The notes under the pieces: generated by a model
What the model was told of the DNA's origin: nothing
What the model saw: only the letters and a program-made list of their open reading frames with translations
The model's database searches: none
Program-made: the position numbers and the translations under genes
Shown: piece by piece, positions 47,919-58,368 of the stretch
Layout of the letters: the number at the start of each line of letters is the position of its first letter
How positions within the stretch are numbered: position 1 is the first letter of the stretch
Assembly: GCA_025201705.1 (NCBI GenBank)
Contig: MU616563.1
Coordinates: 62,001-126,000, forward strand
DNA: 64,000 nucleotides
DNA from: Dissophora ornata
Lineage: Eukaryota > Mortierellomycota > Mortierellomycetes > Mortierellales > Mortierellaceae
Direction: 5' to 3'

Positions 47919-50092
47919 ATGGCAGCAGCTATATCCACCGCGCCACAAAGGCGGCACGACAGTGGTTTCCGGCGGAACCTCAAGAGTATCGTCATCTGCA
48001 TCCTCCTCTTATCCATCTCCGTCAACGTTGTCATCTACCTCTCCTTTGACAGCTCACCGCCAGAAGTCCCGGAGCCCGCAGAGGCTGTCCAGCGTCGAGA
48101 GCTCATCGTACCGAAGCAGCTGCGAGGAGGCCGTCGGAACCCTTCCCTCAATGCCCCGCCCAGTTGGATGAATGATTGGTTCCAATACCAGAGACTAGAC
48201 CCACAGCTCGTCGGTGACTTGAAAAAGACGGTCGTCATGGATTTGGTCTATACCTGGGTCAATGGAACAGAACCAGGACTGCAGGAGATGAAAGAGCACT
48301 ATAAAGAACTCTCGCCATTTTTCCAGGCACTCGCCGCTCAGATTGACGGAATCGCTAAACCCAACATAGCTGGTGGAGGCAGAAACGACAGCGACGCGAC
48401 CAGAAACAGGTTTCGGGACATGAGCGAACTCAAATACTCTGTTCGATCTGTGGCACAGTATGGGGCACCAGATTTGTTCAAGAAGATTCACATCTTGACG
48501 ACCGAGGTAGAGATCGACCGAGCAACGGGTGAGAAGCGAGGGCAGGTCCCTCAATGGCTGGACCCGGAAAAATCCAAGGGGCAGGTTGAACTCGTTCCTC
48601 ATGGAGATATTTATGACGACGAAGACCACCTGCCGAGCTTCAACAGTCTCTCGATTGAGAGTCAGATGCACCATGTTCCTAACATGGCAGACATTGTAAG
48701 TAGTGTATTTGTGTCAAAGAGGTCAAGATGAGATGCAGGGGATGCAAGGGATTGCCTGGACCTCTCGAATGAGACCCTTTTCTCCGTGGAAATTTTTTTG
48801 CGAGCAGTTCGGACTCATCTCGCCTCCCCCCAACCTCGTCTTAATCTTAGTTTGTCTATCTCAACGACGACGTCTTTTTCGGGAAACCCATCAACATTGC
48901 TGATTTCTGGACGCCACTCTACGGCTTTGTCTTCCACATGGATGCTTACTCCAAAGTACAGCCATGGCCGCCAAAGCCAGTCGAGCGCTCTTCTTTCGTC
49001 GGCGAATGGGAATCACTCCAATATACAAACTCGATCCTCGCCAAGCAGTTTGGCGCCCGCCACCGGGTCTACATTGCTCATATTCCACACATCCTCAGCG
49101 TGCCCATATTGACGGAGATCCAGGCGCTCTGGCCTGAAGAGTTTGCAAAGACGAGTTCGCATCGATTCCGAGGCGAGGGAGGTGCGCATGACGTCCAAGT
49201 GTCGTATATGTTGGCGCACTATGTGATGGAGCGGTTTCGAGAGACTCAATTGACCTCGTACTGGAAGTATCGACTGGACAAGAATCAGGATGGACGATTG
49301 GACTGGGGGGAACGCCAAGAGTTGATCCGGATGGTGGAGCATTATAACTTTGTTCAGAAGGAGAATCAAAAGTTAATGCCCCACTTGGTCAACAAGACCT
49401 TTACCAGCTCTCTGGAGGGCCACGACAAGAGATTGCAGAGTGTTGGTATACAATGGACCAACGAGACAAAGTACTTCCTCACTGGCATGGATGCGTACCC
49501 TTTCATGCTTGCATATGGGGACACGTCAAAGAGCTCAAAGTACCAGCACATCAAGCCGTACCTGATCCCTCAACTGGGGAGGAAATGCGTCTTTGATTTG
49601 GATTTCTGCCTGGGCGCAGACTTTAAGAACAGCAGCATCAGCATCATTGACGCATCCACGGGCAAAGGGTCCGTTTTTGAGCGACTGGCGTTTACAGAAT
49701 TCCACTGCGGCGATTGTCTACTCCATATTGCCCGTCAGGAGAGCTCCACTCCTGGCATGAGTGCTCTCATGCCTTTGGATAGAAACTCGAAGGCCTACCG
49801 AGAGGTAGTGACGGATCTGGCCAAATACAACTACGTGATCGGCCATTCCGAGTTTTCGTTTGTGCAGCTCAAGAACGGGATGCAGGCAGAGAAGGCGCTG
49901 GACTTGGTGATGCAACGGAAGCACCTTAGCTCGTTTTTCTGTATCAATGATGATGTGCAGGACAATCCATTGATTATAGACCGGGTGCGGAAGGTTTTTT
50001 CTAGATTCTTGAACCAACGGTTGCCGGTGCCTTCTCCATGGGAGAAGCTGGGGTCAGATGCTGCTGAAGAGGAACAAGAGAATCAGCCATAA
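47919..50092 (+). CDS. Stealth-family sugar-phosphate transferase with EF-hand (Xpt1/GNPTAB-like)
   Basis: Predicted Golgi type II membrane enzyme of 672 aa that transfers a sugar phosphate to glycans. In relatives the donor group is xylose-phosphate (Cryptococcus Xpt1) or GlcNAc-1-phosphate (GNPTAB). Two exons: 47919-48695 and 48851-50092, phase 0. A single signal anchor lies at residues 23-43 (SIVICILLLSISVNVVIYL). Stealth CR1 is MDLVYTWVNG (107-116). CR2 runs from LKYSVRSVAQYGAPDLFKKI to HILTTE. CR3 holds VYLNDDVFFGKP, at the start of exon 2. CR4-like sequence is GEGGAHDVQVSYML. An EF-hand loop DKNQDGRLDWGE (about 402-413) sits between conserved regions, as in animal GNPTAB. N-glycosylation sequons such as NGT and NET are present. 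The donor and acceptor sugars cannot be read from the sequence. Confidence 0.88.
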
Positions 50093-50454
50093 ACAAATGA
50101 TAACAAATAAGCTGAAAAAAAAGAAAAAAAAGAAAACATGTGTATGGATTGTATGGATGGACATCTAATCCCCGCCGGATGTACGATCCATTGGTGTGGA
50201 ATCCAAGTTGAATAAAATAACTTTAATCCTCTCATATGAGAAGAGCGATCCCTGCCGATGGGTGAATCAACAACGAAATTCCTCTCTCTTCTTGTTCTCT
50301 TCATCCTGATCAATCCTCTCATTCCGCTCTGCCTCGTTTTTTTTTGTCTGCGCCTACGAAAAATAGCCTTCGTAGCATAACACTGGAACTGTTGACTCGA
50401 TCGATCGTGTTCCAAGACAAACCCAACGAGTCAAGATCGAAAAAAAAATAAGCC
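50093..50454. other. Intergenic region
   Basis: This 362-bp spacer holds the 3' end of the Stealth gene (AATAAA at 50211) and the promoter of the JmjC gene. No gene was seen. Confidence 0.6.
50211..50216 (+). terminator. Candidate polyadenylation signal of the Stealth gene
   Basis: AATAAA in GTTGAATAAAATAAC, 119 bases after the stop codon. Confidence 0.45.
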
Positions 50455-51867
50455 ATGGCGGTCCTCACAGCGTCGGAGCCAGCCAATGTGCTGGGCCTCC
50501 CGCAGCCTGCCGATAACTTTCCACGTCGATTCAGGAACAGAGCCCCGCTTGCGATCCGCCAAATCGTCTCGAAACAGGTGCTTGAGCAATGGTCTTCCGA
50601 TCCACAACATGTTGCACGGGCTTTGAACCAGTCTGTCCAGGCAGGGGATCAGAGGCAGTCGCCGCAGCAGCAAGGGGATCAGCAGCAAAGGATGGCCGAG
50701 AGCCAGACGATTGTGCAAGACCACACTGGGTCTACTACCGAGAAACTGGAAGGAGCGAACTCACTATCGACAGTGCGATCCTCATCCCCAGTCAAATCCA
50801 TCTTGGGCGCAGAAGTTTTGCCGGCGAGCGATAAGGATCCGTTGCTGCCCGTGATGGTGGCAGAGGACACCAAGAACTTTATGGACAACCCCCAGTTTAC
50901 GAAAAAGATCGCCATGACCGCCAAAGAGATCGTTGCAAGAGTCCTCGTGCACCCATCCCTGTCGTCACTGTCGCACTCAGGGTCTGAAATCAAGGGGACG
51001 GTCGAGGCGGACGAGGCGAACGCTGATATGTTCGTGCCAGATCTGCAGATCCACGACGCACAGACATTAACGCATGCCAATGCTGCGAGCTGCCCACTCT
51101 GCGAGAGCTATGCCAACGAACAGGCCAACTTTGACGATATTAACCATCACGGCGACAATGAGAACGACAACAACAGCAACAACAAGCGCAAGGACAAGGA
51201 CAGCCTGCGTCGATTTTATTACCGTGGCGTGGTCCCCTCCTCGCTTTATTCGGATCTTCGGATTCCAGACATCCTAGCCTCTCTGTCCCCCCCTCAAGAG
51301 TCTACCCCTTTTGCGGGACCATTTAACAAAGACCTCATGCGGATCTGGATGTCGCTGGCAGGAGCAACTACGCCGCTTCACTACGACCGATGCCATGGCA
51401 TTCTGGTCCAGCTGGTCGGACGGAAGCGCTTCGTGGTCTTTTCGCATGAGGATACTAATAACTTATACCCCTATGACGGTATCACTGGTCCAGGACATGC
51501 CAGTAAAGTACGCGGGCTGGGACATTGTTTCCCCTTTGCTGCTGCGGCTCGTCCTTCAAGAGGGGCACCCCCCTTGATGTCATTGCCGGCATCATTGACG
51601 TCGTCCTCGTCTTCCTTGCTGTCGATCACATCACACCGCACAGAACAGGACATACATTTGATGGAGAACACGGCCGAGGTGTTGGAGCGGTGGCCAAAGG
51701 TCAAGAACACAGACCCTTGGATTATTGATTTGGAACCAGGCGATGCATTGTACACTCCACCAGGATTCTGGCATGAGGTCACGAGTGCAGACAACTCGAT
51801 CAGCGTCACCATCGCTTGGGACATGGATGCGAGCGAACTTCAGCATGTGCCTCGACATATGTTTTGA
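50455..51867 (+). CDS. JmjC/cupin_8 domain 2-oxoglutarate-dependent oxygenase
   Basis: Single-exon gene of 470 aa starting at GCCATGG. The C-terminal half is a cupin_8/JmjC fold of the JMJD5/JMJD7/FIH class. The motif starting at residue 294 reads LMRIWMSLAGATTPLHYDRC, with iron ligands His309 and Asp311. LVQLVGRKRFVVF and LYPYDG follow. The distal iron ligand is His440 in YTPPGFWHEVTS. Together these form the HxD...H facial triad expected for an active enzyme. The N-terminal half is Gln- and Ser-rich (residues 60-120). A 70-residue Ser/Pro/Ala-rich insert lies between the two iron-ligand segments. The likely reaction is hydroxylation or demethylation of a protein; the substrate is unknown. 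It sits tail to tail with LYS9. Confidence 0.85.
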   Translation: MAVLTASEPANVLGLPQPADNFPRRFRNRAPLAIRQIVSKQVLEQWSSDPQHVARALNQSVQAGDQRQSPQQQGDQQQRMAESQTIVQDHTGSTTEKLEGANSLSTVRSSSPVKSILGAEVLPASDKDPLLPVMVAEDTKNFMDNPQFTKKIAMTAKEIVARVLVHPSLSSLSHSGSEIKGTVEADEANADMFVPDLQIHDAQTLTHANAASCPLCESYANEQANFDDINHHGDNENDNNSNNKRKDKDSLRRFYYRGVVPSSLYSDLRIPDILASLSPPQESTPFAGPFNKDLMRIWMSLAGATTPLHYDRCHGILVQLVGRKRFVVFSHEDTNNLYPYDGITGPGHASKVRGLGHCFPFAAAARPSRGAPPLMSLPASLTSSSSSLLSITSHRTEQDIHLMENTAEVLERWPKVKNTDPWIIDLEPGDALYTPPGFWHEVTSADNSISVTIAWDMDASELQHVPRHMF

Positions 51868-51937
51868 AAAAAGTGCAGCCCGCTTGAGCAATAGAGAAGA
51901 GCCATAGAGTCACATAGAGTATATACCCGCCATTTGA

Positions 51938-51943
51938 AATAAA
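51938..51943 (+). terminator. Candidate polyadenylation signal of the JmjC gene
   Basis: AATAAA in TTTGAAATAAAAAACG, 70 bases after the stop codon. Confidence 0.5.
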
Positions 51944-52142
51944 AAACGACTTTTGGATGCCGGCGGCATCCAAGGCAAAGGTCACCCCTTAATGTTGCGA
52001 TAACGTCAAGGATTGAGCGTAGATGATGGAGCAATGGCCCTGGTCTTTGAATAATGGGCGCTCTACATTTTGTAAGCAATTCATATATTTATGCACATGA
52101 TGGGAATGAGCTATCAGCGTTCTATCTCTTGTTTTGATTTGT

Positions 52143-54889
52143 TTACAGGATCTCCTCGTGGCAAACAACACCCTCGGCCTCAATGCCCTTGATCAAGGGA
52201 TCGTTGATATCTGCGGACATAGGGGCCAAGATACCGGGCTTGTTGATGACACCATCCAAGACCAACTGAGTGGCAACACCGCAGGGCATGCCAACCAAGC
52301 GAGCCATGGCTGAGGCACCCTCAGGGTTACCGTACTCGAGGATCGTGGATGTGCGGGTTTGCTATCATTGAAGAGAAATGAAAGTGTTTGCAATCTGTCA
52401 ATACCCGTAGTTTCATGTATATCGCGCCGTACAGCACATTGAAAAAAAGAGAGTAAGTGTTGTACCTTAGTTCCGTCCTTGAGCTCAACCTCGAACCTGT
52501 GCTGGAGCATGACCATATCGCGCTCGCCCTTGGCGTACATCATCTTGTCCTCCAAGGTAGCGCAGAGGGTGTCGAGGAAGTTTCCACGACGATGAACGTT
52601 GGTCTCCGAGAACATACCGAGCCTATCATGGGAATCAAAGGTCATTATTATTATCAACAGAAGTATAATTCTTCAGTGGCAAACAAGAAAGAAACGCTGC
52701 ATACCACTTCATGCCCTTGATAATGCGCTCGACTTCGGCACCCTTGATCGAAGACTTCTCCTTGATCAACTCGACAAGGTCACTATGGTGCCAGTAGAAA
52801 GATCAATCAGCTATCGTCCTTTAAATTATGCTGCTTTCAATCTTACGAGTCGAATTTTCACTTACGACTCGACATTGCTGGAAGAACCGAGGCGCTTGGC
52901 GGTAACATCATTCTAATAAATAAAAAAAAAAAGTTGGGAGGGGGGGGGAGGGGGGGGAGGGGAAATCAGCAATTAAGGTTAAACGATTCCGAGAAAAGAA
53001 GAAATAGATCCTGGGTTGTTGTTGTTGTTGTGTTGTTGTCATGTTGCTCGGGACAGAACAAAAATTACCCAGGCAATATCAGAGGCAGAGGGGGCCAAAA
53101 AGTCCTGAGGAGCATCATCCAAGAATCCAATGTCGACCAAGGTCTTGACGAATTCGGGGAATCCAGCATAACGGAGAGTTCCACGGAGGATGGTCTGGGC
53201 CTCAGGGATGTTGTAACGCTCCTTGTAAGGGGTCGAATCACGGTTGGGGTAACCGACAAAGGCGAAGGCAGGGTAGATGGGGATGGGCTTAGCAGAGGTC
53301 ATAAGTTCATCACCAGAGTACTCGACAATCTCGCCATTCTCGTAGAACTTGGCGTTGTTCTTGAGGGCGAGAAGGACTCCGCGCGAGGACCACGAGAACT
53401 TGTAACCGAGAGGGTTGTTTGAGGCCTCGGGGGCTGGGAGACCACCGCAGTAGGACAGGAAGGAAATGATCTATCAAAAAAAGTAAAAAAGTCGGGTATT
53501 TTAGACGTGAATCCTTGCTACGATGGAGTGGATATTGAACAATGCAAGTTCTTACCTTGCCACCCTCGGCGTGAACCTCGTTGATGGTCTTGAGGGCATA
53601 CAAGTGATCGACACCAGGGTCAACACCAATCTCGTTCATGACAATAACGCCAGCAGCCTTGGCACTATAGGCGTATATCAACGTATCAATACAAGGAGCA
53701 ATTGGACTTTGGACGTGTCACATGAAAGGCAATTAGCGATAATGGCGAAGACTTACGCCTCGTCGTAGGCCAACATGCCGGGGGAGACATAAGAGGTGGT
53801 GACAACGTTGACCTTGGCCTTGATGGCAGACTTGATGACTTGGGGGTGGTTGGTATAGGGGATCAAGGAGATGACGATGTCGTGTTCTGCAACGGCGGCA
53901 TCCAATGCGACCTCGTCATCGACGTCCAGGGAGATGGCGCGGGTGTTGGGGTAAGAGCCAGCAAGCTCCTGAGCAATGTGAAGACGTCTGGCAGCTATAG
54001 GTAACCAAAGGCACAGCGGCGGCGATAAAGTAGGGAGTAATAATGAGCAACGGTCAGGATGGGTCATCACAGCGTGCGAAAGATGGATCTGATACAGATT
54101 GGATCTTTAAAAAAAAGCCCCCAAGCTTTAAAATTAAAAGCGAGACGGTTACGTCCCAGTGCTAGCGTTCCCAGCTAACGACTCTTCGCACGCTCTCTCT
54201 CCCTTTCCCAATGACGACGATAATGACGATGTTTAGCGCGTCCAGGGTCTGTGACGGGGTGCCCCGGGCCGAGACGCTTCCCTGGGAGGGGTGCCCAACG
54301 GATAGCGGTCAGGTCTGACCTGTGAACAAGGTTTTAGAAGACAATCACAGACGCACACACACTCACTCATTTCGAAAAAAAGATTTGATCGTTTTCAAGA
54401 TAATCAACCCACGCAACACGTCCTTACATCCGCACACGACGTCCACCCATACCCCCCTCCCCTCTCCCCTCTCCTCATTGCGTTGTCCATAGCCGCATCG
54501 ATTGCACCAATGGTACCCTTTAGTATCAACGGTTCCAGCCGCGCGCGTACATCTTGCAGGCAATCAAATTTTCCACGCGCCACCAAAAAAAAAATGACCC
54601 AACCCCGTTCTAGTTTCCAATGGTCGACAATCCTCGGTGATGAAAAGACAGCAGAAAAGAAAAAGAAAAAACTAGGTCTCGTACCGATGGTAACCTTGTT
54701 CTCTGGGCGACGGCAGAGATACTCAACGCAGGGCTCGGCAACGAAGCCGGATCCGAGAAGCAAAATCTTTCTACAAACGAGAGATGAGGGTTCGGGAGAG
54801 TAACGAGTTAGATAAAATTACGAAACTTGTGTCAATTGAGCCATGGATATCAGTAAAAAAGAAGGGCGGCGCATTTACTTGGAGGCCAT
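52143..54889 (-). CDS. LYS9: Saccharopine dehydrogenase (NADP+, L-glutamate-forming), saccharopine reductase
   Basis: Penultimate enzyme of the fungal alpha-aminoadipate pathway; condenses aminoadipate semialdehyde with glutamate to give saccharopine. Predicted 448 aa in nine exons: 54889-54879, 54770-54685, 53994-53757, 53664-53556, 53470-53069, 52912-52866, 52782-52705, 52622-52466 and 52361-52143. Every join is GT..AG and in frame. The first exon is only 11 nt (MASK). Exon 2 completes the Rossmann motif KILLLGSGFVAEPC. Later landmarks are HDIVISLIPYTNHP, MNEIGVDPGVDHLYA, ISFLSYCGGLPAPEASNNPL, FSWSSRG and ETNVHRRGNFLDTLC. The length matches Lys9 (about 446 aa). The intron between exons 2 and 3 is 689 nt. 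The intron between exons 5 and 6 carries a long C-run tract on the coding strand. Confidence 0.95.
52934..52967 (+). repeat. G-run tract (potential G-quadruplex) inside a LYS9 intron
   Basis: Plus-strand runs of 3, 9, 7 and 4 G separated by single A residues. On the coding (minus) strand this is a C-rich part of the pyrimidine tract before the acceptor of LYS9 exon 6. A (TTG)n microsatellite is at 53018-53040, also in this intron. Confidence 0.8.
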
Positions 54890-55135
54890 TATGGACTTTG
54901 TGTGTGTGTATGTGCAAGGCGAAGAGGGGAAAGGAGGAGGAGGAACAGGAAGAGAGAAACGGTCCAGACGGCTTTTTATTCCCCACGATCGATCGATGAT
55001 CTTTCTGACAGAGTAAAAAAAAACGCAGTCTACTAGTAAGCCACAGTTTACAAAAAGCACAGCGCTTTAGTGCCATGGCTAGCATTCACCTTTTGTTTGT
55101 TCATTTGTACCATCACCACAGGACTTCGACACACC

Positions 55136-56050
55136 ATGTCTGTATGTAGAAACACAGCAGAAAGACAGGAGCAGCGTCTTCACCAAGGCTAGCAAATAAG
55201 CTGCACCGATATCGCTCCAAGAGACCTAACGCCGGTCTCGCTTCTGCATTCGCCTCCATAGGACAAAATCAGAGCTCATGTCGACATGGCAGCCACCGGC
55301 GCTGATCAGTTTGTCGCGCTGTACTACAAAGTATACGACACGCAGCGAGAGGTATGCAACACTGTCCCCAGTCACTGCCGGATGCTAGAACTACGACATA
55401 TCTTTCTCAATTATTCCGTGGCAACCTACGGAGGAAACCTCATCATCAAAAGAACCAACCAAACTTCTTTGCTTTTTGTTTTTTTACAGGTATTAAACCG
55501 CTTTTATCGGGACACCTCAGCGATCCTCTGGAATGGTACAGAATGATACAACTACAATGCTGCTGTGCGACCAGGGAGATCAGAGTCGACTTAATCAAGC
55601 ACATCTCATCTAACAAACAGAACATATCTCCGATCTTCGCAGGAAACGCATACTCGGGAATCAAGCACTTTTCAGCGTTTTATGAGAAGTTGGCCAAGAG
55701 CGAACACATCGTGGAAGCTTATGACTGCCACCCACTGCCATGTATGAAAGACAGAGCTAAAGACTCGAACCATCGCGCTTGAACCTTTTGGATCGGATCA
55801 CTCAATTGTTACAAGAAACATGTGGCTAACTCTCTCTGCCTCTCTCTCTTCTCATCCACAAATGTATGATTTCAAAATAGCACAATCGCCGGACCCAAAG
55901 GCACATTGCAGTCTAATCCTCAACGTTTCAGGAACCCTGCAGTACAACAACGAGAAGAAGAAGCGACTCTTTTCGCAGTCGTTCGTGTTAAGTCCCGACC
56001 CAACCGACGGCAGCTATTTTGTCTGGTCGGATTGCTTCCGCTTTGTGTAG
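55136..56050 (+). CDS. NXT1: NTF2-related mRNA export factor p15/NXT1
   Basis: Small NTF2-fold protein that pairs with the Mex67/NXF1 export receptor at nuclear pores. Predicted 136 aa in five exons: 55136-55141, 55262-55351, 55490-55535, 55643-55741 and 55881-56050, all phase-consistent. The first exon is ATGTCT only, followed by donor GTATGT, and exon 2 opens in frame as DKIRAHVDMAATG. If that mini-exon is wrong, translation could begin at the internal ATG at 55286. Landmarks are ADQFVALYYKVYDTQRE, LNRFYRDTSAILWNG, NAYSGIKHFSAFYEKL and a C-terminus SDCFRFV. These match human NXT1 (FVNVYY..., LVWNGN..., SDCFRF) better than NTF2 itself. Confidence 0.88.
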
Positions 56051-56184
56051 ACTCGATCTCTGCATTCCAGCAAACAGGAATGTGGCCTAGAAAAGGAACT
56101 GACCAGAGGAGTCAGAGTCATCCAACTCATTTTTCCTTTGAGCTGGGCCCAACTTCCACATAATATTGTACCATATATCTTTCA

Positions 56185-56190
56185 AATAAA
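56185..56190 (+). terminator. Candidate polyadenylation signal of NXT1
   Basis: AATAAA in TTCAAATAAAATAC, 134 bases after the stop codon, in the spacer facing the 3' end of the Chs7 gene. Confidence 0.5.
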
Positions 56191-56309
56191 ATACATTCAG
56201 CCCAGCATGAAGAGATGGTATTATGTTGTACAGGTTATGACACGTTAATTTGCAGAGAGATGAAGGTAAAATCGTATGGAGATAACAATTGATCTTTGGA
56301 AGGATCCTT

Positions 56310-57682
56310 TCAGAAAACGTGATCGCCCCAGGTGTCTATGACGAAAGAGTTCAGTCAGTCTCCACGGACATTTTGTTTTTGATCCATGTCCTTTCTGAAG
56401 CGTCTACTCCACGATGATTTTATAGCACTTACCATCCGTGATACTGTTCCAGAATCTGTAGAGCAAGGCTACAGAAACGAGATCAAAAAATGTTGAAAAG
56501 ATAGACCCATTGACACGGCCATGTGTGGCGGCTGCGATCTTAGAGCTTGCTCCAAACAGGATCACTTGGCTGATCGTAAAGGTAATCAGTGCCAAGGCCA
56601 CGTAGACTACAGAGAGGGGAGCTATTAGCTAGCAAGATCATGAATCACAACTCGCATCAAATACTGAAATTCCGCAGTGAAGCTCACTTACTCAGGGATT
56701 TGTAATCGTCCAGTTTACGGAAGATGAGGATACTGACCAGGACCAGGTAGAGGAGTACGGCGATGGCGGGGAAGATCAGTGTCAGGAAGAAATGCGCCGC
56801 ACTAATGCCATGGGGGTGTCCTGTAATGTCCATGGCCAAATCCAACGACATGAACGTGACGCCTGCTACCCATGCGATACCGGTCCCTACAATGAACTGC
56901 AGTGTGTACAATGTCCATACAGTTGACATTAGAAAATGAAGTTGTTGGTTATTGTTGCTGTTGTTTGCTGTAATTTCAAGTTCAAAAATACGTGCCTGGA
57001 CCGTGCGTTTTGTGCCATCCTCCACAAACTGAAATACTACAGACCACACACCGCAAGGGAGAAAAAGAAACGTGCGTACATGTTTATTGTTAACTTGTAT
57101 CCAAGTTGCTATTTCCATAAGAAAAGAGAATATCAACAGAGTTTTTGTAGACTCACGGATAAGAGCGTTGATGATCAAAGTCCAGAAAAAGCAAACGATG
57201 GCGCCCAGGTGAAAGGCTGAAGTCCAAACCATAAATGTCCTGCTCCTGGGAATAATCCCGCCGATGGTGAATACCTGGAACAGTAAAATGCAGCTGTAGG
57301 TCAAGAACAACAAGCTCATCTCTGTCCGCCCTAAAAAAAAAAATAAAAAAAAGGCAAATATTTCCCCAGTTAGTCTTACTATTTCATGCCACCATTACTC
57401 TTTTGAGCGAACCCTCCCAAGCCCGAAACTCGTACCGACGGCTCGAAACATTCGATGCGACTTGTAGAGGACTTGGTGTATGATATAAATGATTCCCAAG
57501 ATACTAGCGATAGTCGTCCCCAGATCTCGGATCGGTGACGAGCCAGTTAGGAAGCACCGGCTCAGCAGCACTGATGGAGATGAAGAAGCGTGTAGGTTCT
57601 CGTTGATCAAGAGGTTACATGTTGGAAGCGGGATACAAGCCGAGAAACAGAGAGCGTTATAGTCCCCGAACCAGGATGGCAT
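56310..57682 (-). CDS. CHS7: Chs7-family chitin synthase export chaperone
   Basis: Seven-helix ER membrane protein that lets chitin synthase III leave the ER. Predicted 288 aa in six exons: 57682-57436, 57330-57157, 57036-56996, 56896-56692, 56606-56433 and 56335-56310. The family start FGDYNALCF is at residue 5. AVGRTEMSLLFL follows the first intron, then LFQFVEDGTKRTV (Chs7 F-x-L-x-EDGT), and YRFWNSITD lies near the C-terminus. The intron between exons 3 and 4 (56995-56897, 99 nt) would use a GC donor (CAG|GCACGT). It has no in-frame stop, so reading through it would add 33 Asn-rich residues in the middle of a helix region. The last exon (TWGDHVF) is inferred from donor GTAAGT and acceptor CGTCATAG; without it the protein ends in KCYKIIVE. 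Confidence 0.85.
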
Positions 57683-58368
57683 TTCTTAGGGGGTCGACAC
57701 CCTTTTTTTTTGCGAGAGAGGGAGAGGGGGAGAGAGAGTGGGTTGTTTTCTTCAGCTGGTATGGTTGAGTCCTTGGTCGAGGCGCTGGAGTGAGCGTGCT
57801 GGGTTTTGTTGATATGGTGATGCTCGGTGTCCTCGTCTTGATTTAGACTTCTGAGGGATGGGATGCGATCAGGAGGCAATGGAGGGTTGCCAGCGGTGGT
57901 TGCGCAAGTGAAGGTAGCCGGTGTGTAGGAAAAAGAGAGGCGACGTTAGAAAGCTGAGCGACACATGCGGATTGGAAGGAAGGAAGGAAAGGAAAGGAGA
58001 AGAATGGAAGGGGACCATTCACCCGGTCTATCGACCCGGCCGACATGCCCATCAATCCAGCCACTCAACTGCGATGAATGGCATGGTGATTATGTATTTG
58101 TGCGTTTAACATTTCATCACCAAACTGTTTTCTCGTCGTGGTCGTTGACGCACAAATGCTTTTCATCTTCACGGATTTGGCGGCGATGTTACTGCTGACT
58201 GGCTGGCCCGTGGGACGCAAATGCTAGCGCACAGACAAGACAAGGCATAACGCAGGCCTCCTCTTCATGCATCACTTTCTTGGTCTTTCTTAGTCTTTAT
58301 GCCTTTACTTTATTACAGACATACGTTGGGTATTATTTACTGAAAGAAAGGAAGCGATCGTTTATACT
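57683..58368. other. Intergenic region upstream of CHS7
   Basis: This holds the promoter and leader of CHS7 and the 3' region of the CSC1-like gene, both on the minus strand. GA-rich on plus, so CT-rich on the coding strand at 57715-57740 and 57960-58010. No gene was seen. Confidence 0.6.
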
